NCBI RefSeq assembly: GCF_900106535.1
Contig: NZ_FNOH01000004.1
Span: 372,001 to 436,000 of the forward strand
Reading direction: 5' to 3'
From: Myxococcus xanthus
GTDB taxonomy: Bacteria > Myxococcota > Myxococcia > Myxococcales > Myxococcaceae
Length of the DNA stretch: 64,000 nt
Part shown: piece by piece, positions 1-10,650 of the stretch
How the letters are laid out: each line of letters begins with the position of its first letter
Numbering within the stretch: the first letter of the stretch is position 1
Position numbers and translations under genes: made by a program
The notes under the pieces: generated by a model
Told to the model about the DNA's origin: nothing
The model's database searches: none
The model's input: the letters and a program-made list of their open reading frames with translations, nothing else

Positions 1-984
1 CTGGGTGCGGGCGTCACGCTGGTGGAGTCGCTCAGCGCGCTGGTGGACCAGGTGGAGAAGGAGCGCTTCAAGCGCGCCCTCTCCGACATCAAGCAGCGCG
101 TCAACGAAGGCTCGTCCCTGGCGGAAGCCATGGGGCAGCACCCGAAAATCTTCCCCAGCATCTACGTGAACATGGTGCGCGCGGGTGAGGCCTCCGGCGC
201 GCTGGACGCGGTGCTCACGCGCCTGGCGGACTTCACGGAGAACCAGGCCCGGCTGCAGCAGAAGATTCTCAGCACCATGCTCTACCCCGCCATCATGATG
301 GTGGTGGGCGGCGGGATCCTCGTGGCCCTCATGGTCTTCGTGGTGCCGAAGGTGACGAAAATCTTCGAGACGATGAAGGCCACGCTGCCCCTGAGCACGC
401 GCTTCCTCATCGCCTCCAGCAACTTCTTCCAGAGCTGGTGGTTCATCCTGCTGCCGGCCATGGCGCTGGGCGTGGTCCTCTTCATGCGCTGGACGAAGAG
501 CCCCTCGGGAAAGCCCAAGTGGGACCGCATCACGCTCAAGGCCCCCGTGGTGGGCAACCTGGTGCGCCTGCTGTCCATCTCCCGCTTCGCCCGCACGCTG
601 TCCACGCTGCTCAAGAGCGGCGTCCCGCTGCTGGCGGCCATGGACATCGTCAAGGCCATCATGACCAACACCGTCCTGGCGGAGGTCGTCGAGAAGGCCC
701 GCGACTCCATCCGCGAGGGCGAGAGCATCGCCAACCCGCTGAAGCGCTCCGGGGAATTCCCTCCGCTGGTGTACCACATGGTCGCCATCGGTGAGCGCTC
801 CGGCCAGTTGGAGGAGATGCTCACCAGCGTGGCGGACAACTACGAGACGCAGGTGAACGTGCGCATCAGCGCCCTCACCTCGCTGCTGGAGCCCCTCCTC
901 ATCGTGGTGATGGGCGCGGTGATTGCATTCGTCGCGCTCTCCATCCTGATGCCGATTCTGCAGGTGAACTCGGCCATCCGGTGA
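1..984 (+). CDS. gspF: Type II secretion inner-membrane platform protein GspF (5' end outside window)
   Basis: The frame is open from base 1, so this is the C-terminal 327 residues of a protein that is about 400 residues in the family. GspF is the polytopic inner-membrane platform that couples the GspE ATPase to pseudopilus assembly. Three hydrophobic segments are visible, including the C-terminal one around LEPLLIVVMGAVIAF, and both halves carry the duplicated GspF domain pattern (GEASGALDAVL and GERSGQLEEML). The genes that follow are gspG to gspN, so gspC, D and E probably lie to the left, outside the window. Confidence 0.96.
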   Translation: MGAGVTLVESLSALVDQVEKERFKRALSDIKQRVNEGSSLAEAMGQHPKIFPSIYVNMVRAGEASGALDAVLTRLADFTENQARLQQKILSTMLYPAIMMVVGGGILVALMVFVVPKVTKIFETMKATLPLSTRFLIASSNFFQSWWFILLPAMALGVVLFMRWTKSPSGKPKWDRITLKAPVVGNLVRLLSISRFARTLSTLLKSGVPLLAAMDIVKAIMTNTVLAEVVEKARDSIREGESIANPLKRSGEFPPLVYHMVAIGERSGQLEEMLTSVADNYETQVNVRISALTSLLEPLLIVVMGAVIAFVALSILMPILQVNSAIR

Positions 985-995
985 GGTGTGGCGGA

Positions 996-1151
996 ATGAT
1001 GAACGACATGGCGGACCGTTGGATTCAACGCGTCACCCTGGCGGCAATGGTCGCCATGGCGGCGGCGCTGCTGACCGTGGGGGCCCGGTTGTACGGTCCC
1101 CAGCAACCGCGCCCGCCCGCCGGGGCGGCGGACAGCGTCCGGACGCCCTGA
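996..1151 (+). CDS. Small membrane protein inside the gsp operon
   Basis: This is a 51-codon ORF starting ATG-ATG 11 bases after the gspF stop and ending 61 bases before gspG. It has one hydrophobic stretch (about residues 14-29, VTLAAMVAMAAALLTV) and a short Pro/Ala-rich tail, so one membrane span is likely. There is no prepilin motif. It could be an operon-specific accessory protein or chance coding between gspF and gspG. Its placement, and the fact that it fills most of the gap, favour translation. I recognise no family. Confidence 0.45.
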   Translation: MMNDMADRWIQRVTLAAMVAMAAALLTVGARLYGPQQPRPPAGAADSVRTP

Positions 1152-1212
1152 CAAGAAGACACGACGACACAAGGGTGGCCTGCCAGAAAGTCACCCGGGA
1201 TGGAGAGCACAC

Positions 1213-1638
1213 ATGCGCCAGAGCCAGAAGCAGCAGAGGAAGCAGCGCCGCAACCGCGGCATGACGCTCATCGAAATCATGGTGGTCATCACCATCCTCG
1301 GTCTCATCGCCGCGGCGGTGGGCGTGGCCGTCATCCCGCAGTTGGAGGCCGCGCGCCGGGATCGCGCCGCGCTGGACATCAAGAACATCCAGGGCGCGAT
1401 GAAGCTCTACTACACGAAGAAGGGGAAGTACCCGGACACGGCCTCCGGCCTGCAAGCGCTGGTGGAGGCGCAGGCGCTCGAGCAGATGCCCAAGGACCCC
1501 TGGAACAACGACTACGTCTACATCAACGAGGGCGGAAAGCCGGTCATCATCTCCTATGGCGCGGACGGCGCCTCCGGCGGTGAGGGCAACGACGCGGATA
1601 TCTCCTCCGCGGACGCGGCGACCTCCGCCAAGAAGTGA
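1213..1638 (+). CDS. gspG: Type II secretion major pseudopilin GspG
   Basis: GspG polymerises into the periplasmic pseudopilus that pushes substrates through the secretin. The protein has 141 residues. It starts with a basic 16-residue leader ending in RNRG, followed by MTLIEI with the conserved Glu5 and a hydrophobic helix, which is the prepilin peptidase (GspO/PilD) site. The C-terminal part has the family signature PWNNDYVYIN and an Asp/Gly-rich loop (GADGASGGEGNDADISS) matching the GspG calcium site. Confidence 0.96.
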   Translation: MRQSQKQQRKQRRNRGMTLIEIMVVITILGLIAAAVGVAVIPQLEAARRDRAALDIKNIQGAMKLYYTKKGKYPDTASGLQALVEAQALEQMPKDPWNNDYVYINEGGKPVIISYGADGASGGEGNDADISSADAATSAKK

Positions 1639-1678
1639 CGAACAAGTCGCGCGCGACACACGTTGACAGGGCTTGGGC

Positions 1679-2128
1679 ATGAAAGAGCACGACGCCATTC
1701 CATCCCCGACGCCCTCGCACGAGGGGCCGGACCGCCGCCGGAGACTGGGGCGGTTCCTCCTCGCGTTCGTCTTCGTGGCCGCCACGGGGCTTGCCTTCAC
1801 GCTGGTCTACGTGACGGAGGACCGGACGCTGGATACCAACCAGCGCCGGGCACGCACGGACATCCGCCAGTTGGAGAGCATGTTCAAGTCCCACCACCGG
1901 CTGATGGGCCGCTTCCCCTCCCAGGCGGAAGGCTTCACGCCGCTCATCCAGGCCCGGATCCTGGACCGCGTGCCGGAGGACCCCTGGGGCCATCCGTACG
2001 TGTACTGGATGGACGGCTCCACGGGCGCCGTCATCTCCTATGGCGCGGACGGCAAGCCGGGCGGCACGGGACCTGACGCGGACCTGAGCAGTGGCGGTGT
2101 GCTGGCCGCCGGTTGGGCGGAGCCATGA
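1679..2128 (+). CDS. GspG-like protein without prepilin cleavage site
   Basis: The protein is about 149 residues from ATG 1679 (a TTG lies at 1673). The C-terminal two thirds resemble GspG: a PEDPWGHPYVYW stretch and a calcium-site-like ISYGADGKPGGTGPDADLSS. The N-terminus instead has an RRRRLGR stop-transfer-like basic patch and an uncleaved-looking membrane helix (about residues 25-45). It lacks the G-(F/M)TLxE processing site. It lies directly after gspG and overlaps gspH by ATGA. It looks like a gspG duplicate that became a membrane-anchored accessory protein. Its role is not known to me. Confidence 0.85.
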   Translation: MKEHDAIPSPTPSHEGPDRRRRLGRFLLAFVFVAATGLAFTLVYVTEDRTLDTNQRRARTDIRQLESMFKSHHRLMGRFPSQAEGFTPLIQARILDRVPEDPWGHPYVYWMDGSTGAVISYGADGKPGGTGPDADLSSGGVLAAGWAEP

Positions 2129-2847
2129 CGAAGCGGAGCCACCGCGCCCAGCGCGGCCTGACGCTCATCGAAATCTCCATCGCCATCATCATCGTCGCGA
2201 TGCTGTTCTCCGCGGCGGTGATGGGCATCGGCTCCATCACCGGCGCCAAGGCCAAGGGCAGCGCGGGCGAGCTGGCGGGCCTCATCCGCTCGCTCTACGA
2301 CTCGGCGGCGCTGCGCGGGCAGACGTGCCGGCTGGTCTTCGAGATTCCCGACCCCAAGAGCGAGCAGGCCACGCGCTATCACGCCGAATGCGCGGAGGGC
2401 GCCGTCACCACCGCGAGAGACCGCGACGAGACGCTACGCGCGGAGAACAGCGAGCGCGAGCGCGCCGCGCGCAACCGGAGCAGCGGCAGCGGCCGTGACG
2501 AGCGGCGCAACTACCTGTCCGGCGGCAGCGGGACGAACGCCCCCAGCGCGCAGGAGCTGCTGGAGGGAGAGAAGCTGCGCGTGGAGAACGCGGCCCGCTT
2601 CTCCTCCTACACGTCCGAGGAGGTCCCCGCGCGTGAGCTGCCGGCGGACGTCAAGGTCTCCGTGTGGACGCGCAACCAGCGTCAGCCGGTGGAGAACGGC
2701 GTGGCGTACCTCTACTTCTTCCCGCAGGGCTACACGGAGAAGGCCTACGTCTACGTGCAGCAGGGAGACAACGTCTGGACGCTGGACGTGTCGCCGCTCA
2801 CCGGCAAGGTGCAGATTGTCGCCGAGGCGCTGGAGGTGCCGCGATGA
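2125..2847 (+). CDS. gspH: Type II secretion minor pseudopilin GspH
   Basis: The protein is 240 residues from ATG 2125, which overlaps the preceding stop by ATGA. The leader MTKRSHRAQRG is followed by LTLIEISIAI, the prepilin peptidase site with Glu5. The body is GspH/FimT-like. A highly charged, low-complexity insert occupies roughly residues 95-135 (rich in Arg, Glu and Asp, then Gly/Ser), and it makes the protein longer than the usual 160-190 residues. As a minor pseudopilin it should sit near the pseudopilus tip with I, J and K, which follow in order. Confidence 0.9.
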   Translation: MTKRSHRAQRGLTLIEISIAIIIVAMLFSAAVMGIGSITGAKAKGSAGELAGLIRSLYDSAALRGQTCRLVFEIPDPKSEQATRYHAECAEGAVTTARDRDETLRAENSERERAARNRSSGSGRDERRNYLSGGSGTNAPSAQELLEGEKLRVENAARFSSYTSEEVPARELPADVKVSVWTRNQRQPVENGVAYLYFFPQGYTEKAYVYVQQGDNVWTLDVSPLTGKVQIVAEALEVPR

Positions 2848-3713
2848 AGCGCGCCCAGGGTTTCACGCTGCTGGAAGTGGTGGTGGCGCTCGCCATCCTC
2901 GGGCTGGCGCTGATGGCCATCTTCGACCTCAACGCGGGCGCGGTGTCCAACCACGTCTACACCAAGCGCCTCACCGTGGCGTCGCTGCTGGCCCGGTCGA
3001 AGATGACGGACCTGGAGCAGGACCTCTACGACGACGGCTTCAGCCTGGACGACAAGGAGGAGTCCGGGGACTTCTCCGATGAAGGCTGGAACCAGTTCAA
3101 GTGGCGCGCGCGCATCATCGCGCCCAAGACGGACGGCGTGACGCCGGACCAGCTCATTGGCGCCATCTTCAACCTGCCCATTGGCGACAATGCCAGCGGT
3201 GATGACCCGCTGTCCGGGCTGGCGGGCCTCTTCGGAGGCGGCGCGGGCGGCAAGGACGGCGCGTCCTCCGGCGGCCCTCAGCCCGCGGGCCTGGGCGGCA
3301 TGGGCGGCGCGGCCATGGGCATGGCCCAGCCCATGTTCACGCAGATGGTGGAACAGATCACCCAGACGGTCCGCGAGGTGCACCTCACCGTCTACTGGCA
3401 GGAAGGCACGCAGGTGGAGAGCATCGACCTGGTGACACACGTCGTGTCGCTCGGGCCGGGCTCGGACCGCAACGGCGGCGCCGCCGCGGCCCAGGGCGGA
3501 GGCTCCGACAACCAGTGGGTGACGCAGGACGGGCGGCCCGTGGCCAACCCCATCCCCGGCCCCAACGGCGTCATGTTGGATCCGACGACGCGCCAGCCCC
3601 TGCGCCGCCTCTCCGACGCGCAGCAGGACCTGGGCGGCCGCCGGGGGAACATGGGCGGCGGCAGCCCGCTGGGCAACCCGATGATGCCGGGCGGCTTCCG
3701 AGGGACTCGATGA
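2844..3713 (+). CDS. gspI: Type II secretion minor pseudopilin GspI, extended form
   Basis: The start at 2844 overlaps the gspH stop by ATGA. The leader is six residues (MKRAQG), followed by FTLLEVVVA, the prepilin cleavage site with Glu5. The first 100 residues and the region around VREVHLTVYWQEG match GspI. A Gly/Ala/Met-rich insert (roughly residues 115-160) and a long Gly/Gln/Pro tail extend it to 289 residues, about twice the usual size. GspI initiates the GspI-J-K tip complex. Confidence 0.9.
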   Translation: MKRAQGFTLLEVVVALAILGLALMAIFDLNAGAVSNHVYTKRLTVASLLARSKMTDLEQDLYDDGFSLDDKEESGDFSDEGWNQFKWRARIIAPKTDGVTPDQLIGAIFNLPIGDNASGDDPLSGLAGLFGGGAGGKDGASSGGPQPAGLGGMGGAAMGMAQPMFTQMVEQITQTVREVHLTVYWQEGTQVESIDLVTHVVSLGPGSDRNGGAAAAQGGGSDNQWVTQDGRPVANPIPGPNGVMLDPTTRQPLRRLSDAQQDLGGRRGNMGGGSPLGNPMMPGGFRGTR

Positions 3714-4384
3714 TGCGGCGTCACACGCGAGGCTTCACGTTGATGGAAGTCATGGTGGCCGTCGCCATCACCGCCCTCATGGGCACGGTGGTGGCCATGG
3801 CCTTCCAGACGGGCCTGACGGCGAAGGAGACGGTGGAGGTGGACGCGGACCGCTACCGGCAGGTCCGCGTGGCCATGAACCGCATGGCGCGTGAGATTGG
3901 CTCCGCCTACGTCAGCGACCGCTACGACTCCACCCGCTTCCGGGACCAGAACGACCGGCCCAGCAACTTCGTGGGGGAGCGTGGCAAGCTGCTGTTCACC
4001 ACCTTCTCGCACCAGCGCCTCTACACGGACGTGAAGGAGTCCGACCAGGCCATCGTCGGGTACTTCGTGGAGGCGTCGGAGGACCGGGAGGCCCGCGGCC
4101 GGCAGGACCTCAAGCGGCGCGTCAACGCAAACATCGACGAGCGCATGGAGCAGGGCGGCCACGTGGACGTGCTCTTCGAAGGCGTGAAGGAGCTGGAGTT
4201 CGCCTACTGGGATTCGGAGAAGAAGGAGTGGGATGACGAGTGGGACACGCGGCGGACGGAGCGCAAGTCCATCCTGCCCACCCGGGTGCGCGTGACGCTG
4301 ACGGCGGTGGACGAAACGGGCAAGGAAGCCCGTTACGTCACCCAGGCCCGAATCATGCTCAACACGGAGCTGCCGAGGTACTGA
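3710..4384 (+). CDS. gspJ: Type II secretion minor pseudopilin GspJ
   Basis: The protein is 224 residues. Its ATG overlaps the gspI stop. The leader MMRRHTRG is followed by FTLMEVMVAVAITA, the prepilin site with Glu5. The body has the GspJ pattern of an early acidic/arginine region (RMAREIGSAYVSD) and a C-terminal beta-rich part (TRVRVTLTAVDETG). It forms the tip complex with GspI and GspK. Confidence 0.93.
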   Translation: MMRRHTRGFTLMEVMVAVAITALMGTVVAMAFQTGLTAKETVEVDADRYRQVRVAMNRMAREIGSAYVSDRYDSTRFRDQNDRPSNFVGERGKLLFTTFSHQRLYTDVKESDQAIVGYFVEASEDREARGRQDLKRRVNANIDERMEQGGHVDVLFEGVKELEFAYWDSEKKEWDDEWDTRRTERKSILPTRVRVTLTAVDETGKEARYVTQARIMLNTELPRY

Positions 4385-4387
4385 GCC

Positions 4388-5755
4388 ATGCCCCTGCCCT
4401 TCTTCCAGCAGACGCCCCGGCGGCGACGCAAGCCCCCGCCCCGCCCGGCGCGGCGGGAGCGGCGCTCGCGGGGCGTGGCGCTCATCATCGCCATTGTCTC
4501 CATCGCCCTCCTGACGGTGATTGCCACCGACTTCGCCTACAACAGCCGGGTGGACCTGCAGCTGGCGGCCAACCAGCGGGACGAAGTGCGCGCCTACTAC
4601 ATGGCGCGCTCGGGCATCGCGCTGTCGCGGCTGCTGCTGCGCTTCCAGAAGCAGGTGGACCAGACGCCCATCCCCAACCCGGCGGCCATCCTGGGGCAGT
4701 TGGGCATCGGCGGCACGCCGCAGGCCGGGCAGGTGCAGCCCTCCTCGCTCAACATCCAGCTCTTCAAGATGGCGCGTGTGGACTGCCACATGCTCCGCGG
4801 GCTGGTGAAGAGCGACGGCGCGGGTGGAGAAGTCTCCGCGCTGGAGCCCAAGCAGGACGACAACTTCAAGCTGGATGAAGAGGACGCGGACCCGGCGGCG
4901 CGCGAGGTCGCCTCGCAGATGACCATGCGCTCCTTCGGCGGCTTCGAAGGCTGCTTCCTGGCCACCATCTCCGACGAGGAAGAGAAGCTCAACGTGCACC
5001 GGCTCATCGCGGGCGCGGGTGACGCGCGGCCCACGGCGCTGCGGCTCATGGACATGATGGCGGACCCGCGCTTCGAGTTCCTCTGGGAGCGAGACGACGC
5101 CAACAAGGTGCGCAGCACGCCCCAGGACGTCCTCCTGGCCCTCAAGGACTGGGCGGACGACGACCGGACAGGCTCGGCGTTCAACCCGGTGGACCCGGTG
5201 AATCCGCTGCCGGGTGGGTTCTCGGATGAAGGCGCGGCCTACAGCCGTTATGAGCCCGGCTATCAGCCCAAGAACGCGCGCTTCGACAGCGTGGACGAGC
5301 TGTACCGGGTCCACGGCGTCAACGACCAGTTCATGGCGGCGTTCCGGGACCGCCTCACCGTCTATCCGGACATCAACCGCCGGCCCAACATCAACACCGA
5401 CGACCCGGTGATGATGGGGCTGGCCATCATGTCGGTGGCGGACCAGACGCGGCCGGACCCGCGGCTGAGGGACCCGGTGTTCCTCAACGAGCTCATCGAA
5501 CGCGTGCGCGCCGCGCGCATGTTCAGCTTCTTCGGGATGTCCGTGCAGGACTTCGTCGCGGTGGTGGAAGCCGCGGGCATCCTGGTCGACCCGGCCGTGA
5601 AGTCCAACGTCGCGGGCAACCGGCTCGTGGGCGACAAGAGTCAGACCTTCACCATCAAATCTGTGGGAGAAGCGGGCAGCGTGCAGAAGACGCTGACCGC
5701 CGTCATCCGGCTCGACGACACTCTGGGCCGGCTCCTGTACTGGAGAGAGGAATAG
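4388..5755 (+). CDS. gspK: Type II secretion tip pseudopilin GspK
   Basis: The protein is 455 residues and starts 3 bases after the gspJ stop. A long basic/proline leader of about 29 residues ends in RSRG and is followed by VALIIAIVSIALLTV. The absence of Glu5 is the known GspK exception among pseudopilins. The large globular insert and the NINTDDPVMM and SVGEAG segments fit the GspK family. GspK caps the pseudopilus. Confidence 0.94.
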   Translation: MPLPFFQQTPRRRRKPPPRPARRERRSRGVALIIAIVSIALLTVIATDFAYNSRVDLQLAANQRDEVRAYYMARSGIALSRLLLRFQKQVDQTPIPNPAAILGQLGIGGTPQAGQVQPSSLNIQLFKMARVDCHMLRGLVKSDGAGGEVSALEPKQDDNFKLDEEDADPAAREVASQMTMRSFGGFEGCFLATISDEEEKLNVHRLIAGAGDARPTALRLMDMMADPRFEFLWERDDANKVRSTPQDVLLALKDWADDDRTGSAFNPVDPVNPLPGGFSDEGAAYSRYEPGYQPKNARFDSVDELYRVHGVNDQFMAAFRDRLTVYPDINRRPNINTDDPVMMGLAIMSVADQTRPDPRLRDPVFLNELIERVRAARMFSFFGMSVQDFVAVVEAAGILVDPAVKSNVAGNRLVGDKSQTFTIKSVGEAGSVQKTLTAVIRLDDTLGRLLYWREE

Positions 5756-5756
5756 C

Positions 5757-7358
5757 ATGGCCCGTATCCTTGGCCTGGACCTCGGCAGTCACGCCGTGAA
5801 GGGCGTGGTGCTGGAGGCGAAGACGAAGACGCACACCACCCATGGGTTCGCCGAGGTCCGGCGTGCCCAGGAGGGCGAGCGTGCCGACACGCTGCGAGCC
5901 GCGGTGCAGGAGCTGCTGGGCCAGCTCCCGCCGGGCAACGTGGACCAGATTGTCATCGCCCTGCCCGGCCCCGCGCTCACCACGCACTCGCTGAGCCTGC
6001 CGTTCTCCGACGCCAGGCGCATCGAGGCGACGCTGCCCTTCGAGGTCGGCAGCCAGCTTCCCTTCGACATCTCCGACGTCGTCTATGACTACCAGGTCGT
6101 GGGCCTGAAGGACGGCGAAGGCAAGGAGAAGGCCAGCGACCTGCTGGTGGGCGTGGTGCGCAAGGAAGAGCTGGCGGAGCTGCTGGCGCTGCTGTCCGAG
6201 CTGAAGGTGGACCCGCGCATCGTCACGCACCCGGGCCTGACCTACCAGAACCTGTTCCAGCAGCACCCGGGCCTCTTCCAAGGAACGGGTGAAGGTGGCG
6301 CGGTGGCGGTGGTAGACATCGGCCACGAGCGCACCTCCGTGTCGGTGGGCAAGCCCGGTGAGGGCGTCCAGTTCGCGCGCACCTTCTCCGGCGGCGGCAA
6401 GGACTTGAGCAAGGCGCTGGCGACGGAGTTCCAGACGTCGCTGGCGGAGGCGCACCACTGGAAGGAGCAGCACGGCGCGGTGGCCAGCGCGGCCCAGGGC
6501 CCGGACGCGGAGCGCGCGGCGGCGGCCTTCGTGCGCGGCCTGCAGCCGATGCTGCGCGAGCTGCGCCCCACTCTCAAGGCCTTCACGGCCCGCACCCGTC
6601 AGCAGGTGGGCGCGGTGGTGCTGTGCGGTGGCACCGCGAAGCTGCCGGGTATCGCCGAGCAACTCTCCCGGGACTTGAATCTGCCGGTGCGGGTGCTGGC
6701 GCTGCCCGCGGACGCGAAGGCGATTCCCGCGGCGGAGCAGCCCGTGGCGGCCCAGGCGTATTCGCTGTCCCTGCGCGGCAACGCGGCGGGCGTGCGCGCG
6801 CCGCGCTTCAACCTGCGCCGGGGCGAGTTCGCCTTCAAGGGCGACTTCGACTACATGAAGGACAAGCTGGGGCTCCTGGCGTCCTTCGCGGCCACGCTCA
6901 TCCTGCTGCTCATCGCGTTCGGCGTGGTGCGCAACTCCGTGCTGGCGCGGCGCGAGGCGCAGGTGGACGCCGTGCTGTGTGACACCACCCAGCGAATCCT
7001 GGGCCGGTGCGAGAAGGACTACAACCGCGCGCTCAACATGCTCGCGGGCGTGGAGAGCCCGGCGGCGGCGCTGCCCCGGCTGACGGCGGTCAACCTCCTG
7101 GCGGAGGTGACGGGGCGCGTTCCGGACGACATGCCGGTGAAGTTCACCCGCATCCAGATCGACCTGAGCCGCGTCATCCTCGAGGGTGAGACGGACTCCT
7201 CGAAGCAGATCGACACGCTGTCCAACGCCATCAAGAACCACGACTGCTTCAAGGACGTCCGGCAGGGCAAGGTGGAGAAGACGCGGGACGGCAGCAAGAT
7301 GTCCTTCCGCCTGGACGTGCAGGTGCAATGCCCTGGTGAGCAGGGAGGAGAGAGCTGA
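5757..7358 (+). CDS. gspL: Type II secretion assembly-platform protein GspL (PilM/PilN-like)
   Basis: The protein is 533 residues. The N-terminal 330 residues have the actin/PilM-like fold, beginning ILGLDLGSHAVKGVVLE and including the VVDIGHERTSVSVG and VLCGGTAKLPGI motifs. One membrane segment follows (LGLLASFAATLILLLIAFGV, near residue 375), then a periplasmic ferredoxin-like domain. GspL recruits the GspE ATPase and contacts GspM. It is tightly packed between gspK and gspM. Confidence 0.93.
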   Translation: MARILGLDLGSHAVKGVVLEAKTKTHTTHGFAEVRRAQEGERADTLRAAVQELLGQLPPGNVDQIVIALPGPALTTHSLSLPFSDARRIEATLPFEVGSQLPFDISDVVYDYQVVGLKDGEGKEKASDLLVGVVRKEELAELLALLSELKVDPRIVTHPGLTYQNLFQQHPGLFQGTGEGGAVAVVDIGHERTSVSVGKPGEGVQFARTFSGGGKDLSKALATEFQTSLAEAHHWKEQHGAVASAAQGPDAERAAAAFVRGLQPMLRELRPTLKAFTARTRQQVGAVVLCGGTAKLPGIAEQLSRDLNLPVRVLALPADAKAIPAAEQPVAAQAYSLSLRGNAAGVRAPRFNLRRGEFAFKGDFDYMKDKLGLLASFAATLILLLIAFGVVRNSVLARREAQVDAVLCDTTQRILGRCEKDYNRALNMLAGVESPAAALPRLTAVNLLAEVTGRVPDDMPVKFTRIQIDLSRVILEGETDSSKQIDTLSNAIKNHDCFKDVRQGKVEKTRDGSKMSFRLDVQVQCPGEQGGES

Positions 7359-7360
7359 CC

Positions 7361-7918
7361 ATGGCCAAGCTTCAGGAAGTCTTCGCCCCCGTCCAGACGT
7401 GGTTCGAGCGGCTCAGCGACCGCGAGCGCCGCATGGTGTCCATCGCCGGCGCGGCGGTGCTGGTGTTCGTCCTGTTCGCCGTGGTGATGACGTTCACCAA
7501 CAGCGCGTCCGGGTACCGCAAGCGCACCGAGGAGAAGCTGACCAAGCTGCAGGAAGTGAACACGCTGGCCGCCAGCTTCCGCGAGGCGCAGGCCAACCGT
7601 CAGTCGGTGGAGCAGCAGCTCAGGTCCAGCAACGTGCAGCTCATCAGCTACATCGAGGACAAGGCGACGCTGGCCGGCCTCCAGGTGCCCAACATGACGC
7701 CCAAGGGCGAGGTGGGCATCGGCGACGGGAAAATCGTGGAGAGCGCCGTGGAGCTGACCTTCACGGACGTGGACCTGCGCAAGCTGACCGACTTCCTGCA
7801 GACGGTGGAGAGCGGCCCCGGCGTGGTGAAGGTGAAGCTGTTGCGCATCGAGCCGCGTCCCGCGTCGGACACGCTGACGGCGTGGACCACTGTCGCCACC
7901 TACCGGATGAAGCCCTGA
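7361..7918 (+). CDS. gspM: Type II secretion platform protein GspM
   Basis: The protein is 185 residues. A short cytoplasmic N-terminus contains FERLSDRERRMV, the usual GspM lead-in to its single membrane helix (about residues 27-48), followed by a coiled-coil-prone stretch and a small alpha/beta periplasmic domain. It starts 2 bases after gspL stops, as expected for the GspL-GspM pair that stabilises the inner-membrane platform. Confidence 0.9.
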   Translation: MAKLQEVFAPVQTWFERLSDRERRMVSIAGAAVLVFVLFAVVMTFTNSASGYRKRTEEKLTKLQEVNTLAASFREAQANRQSVEQQLRSSNVQLISYIEDKATLAGLQVPNMTPKGEVGIGDGKIVESAVELTFTDVDLRKLTDFLQTVESGPGVVKVKLLRIEPRPASDTLTAWTTVATYRMKP

Positions 7919-7921
7919 CCC

Positions 7922-8890
7922 ATGTCCACTGACTCCAAAGCCGCCCGCTGGAAGATTCTCCTCGGCTACGCCGCGTTCGCGGTGGTGGCCTTCGTCGTGG
8001 GCCTGCTCGTCACCTTCCCGTACGACGCCATCCGCAAGCGGCTGGTCAGCGAAGCGGCCCAGGCGGGGCTCGCGGTGCGCATCGGTTCGCTGCGCCCTGG
8101 CCTGGCGGGCATCACCGCCACCAACGTGCGCGTGAGCAAGCCGCCCCAGCCGCTGAGCGCGGACACGGTGGCGGCCCTCGCGCGGGGCGAAGGCATGCTG
8201 GGCGCCGCGGAGCTGGGCGAGCCGCTGGTGCTGGACAGCGTGGCGCTGCGCCCCGCCCTCTTCCCGCCGGGCATCGCGCTGCGCGCCAGCGTCATGGGCG
8301 GCACGCTGAGCGCCTCCGTGGGCCTGCTGGGTGACACGCGCGTCAAGGTGACGGCGGACGGGCTCCAGGCCTCCGGCGGCAACCTGCCGGCCTTCACCGG
8401 CATGGACCTGGACGGCGAGCTGAACGCGGCCCTGTCGCTGACGATGCCCAAGAGTGGCGCGCAACCGGACCTGTCCCAGGCCAACGGTGAGCTGACGCTG
8501 GACACCCGGAACATGGTCATCAAGAGCGGCAAGGTGGCCATCCCCATGGGAGGCGGCACGGCGGTGCCCATGGACCTGCCGCAAATCGACCTGGGCGCGC
8601 TCACCGGGCGCATCCAGTTCGTCAAGGGACTGGGCACGGTGGAGTCGCTGCGCCTGAAGAGCAACGAGCTGGAGGCAGTGGCCACTGGCACGCTGAAGCT
8701 GGGCAAGCGCCTGGAGTACAGCGAGCCCGGCATGGATGTGAACATCAAGCTGGACCCGGAGTTCCAGAAGCGGCTGGGCCTGGTGGGCGCGGGCGTCACC
8801 ATCCTCCCGCCGGACAAGACGGACCCCAGCTTCCGCGCCGCCCGGCTCGCCGGCTTCCTCAACCGGCCGACGTTCCTCCCGCGGCGCTGA
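7922..8890 (+). CDS. gspN: Type II secretion protein GspN
   Basis: The protein is 322 residues with one N-terminal membrane helix (about residues 15-36) and a long beta-rich periplasmic domain. The domain belongs to the GspN/AsmA-like type found as the last gene of T2SS operons in Deltaproteobacteria-type genomes. It begins 3 bases after gspM. It is dispensable in many T2SS and its precise role is unclear. A strong hairpin follows, so it appears to end the operon. Confidence 0.88.
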   Translation: MSTDSKAARWKILLGYAAFAVVAFVVGLLVTFPYDAIRKRLVSEAAQAGLAVRIGSLRPGLAGITATNVRVSKPPQPLSADTVAALARGEGMLGAAELGEPLVLDSVALRPALFPPGIALRASVMGGTLSASVGLLGDTRVKVTADGLQASGGNLPAFTGMDLDGELNAALSLTMPKSGAQPDLSQANGELTLDTRNMVIKSGKVAIPMGGGTAVPMDLPQIDLGALTGRIQFVKGLGTVESLRLKSNELEAVATGTLKLGKRLEYSEPGMDVNIKLDPEFQKRLGLVGAGVTILPPDKTDPSFRAARLAGFLNRPTFLPRR

Positions 8891-8900
8891 GCGCCCGCTC

Positions 8901-8926
8901 CCCCGCGCCCTCCTCCGGGCGCGGGG
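8901..8926 (+). terminator. Hairpin terminator after the gsp operon
   Basis: A perfect 10-bp stem (CCCCGCGCCC / GGGCGCGGGG) encloses a 6-base loop. It lies 10 bases after the gspN stop. No clear T tract follows, so termination may need Rho or be incomplete. Confidence 0.6.
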
Positions 8927-8989
8927 TTGAAAGCCGAACACCAGGGCGTGTAAAGCGCTCTCAGGCGCTGGACTGCTGAGAGGGCTGGG

Positions 8990-10630
<1,641 letters not shown>

Positions 10631-10650
10631 AGGCCGTCTTCCAGGGAGGT

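Noticed and set aside
3392-5758. 788-codon open frame on the minus strand
   Set aside because: Antisense shadow of gspI, gspJ and gspK. His/Arg/Val-rich composition without domains.
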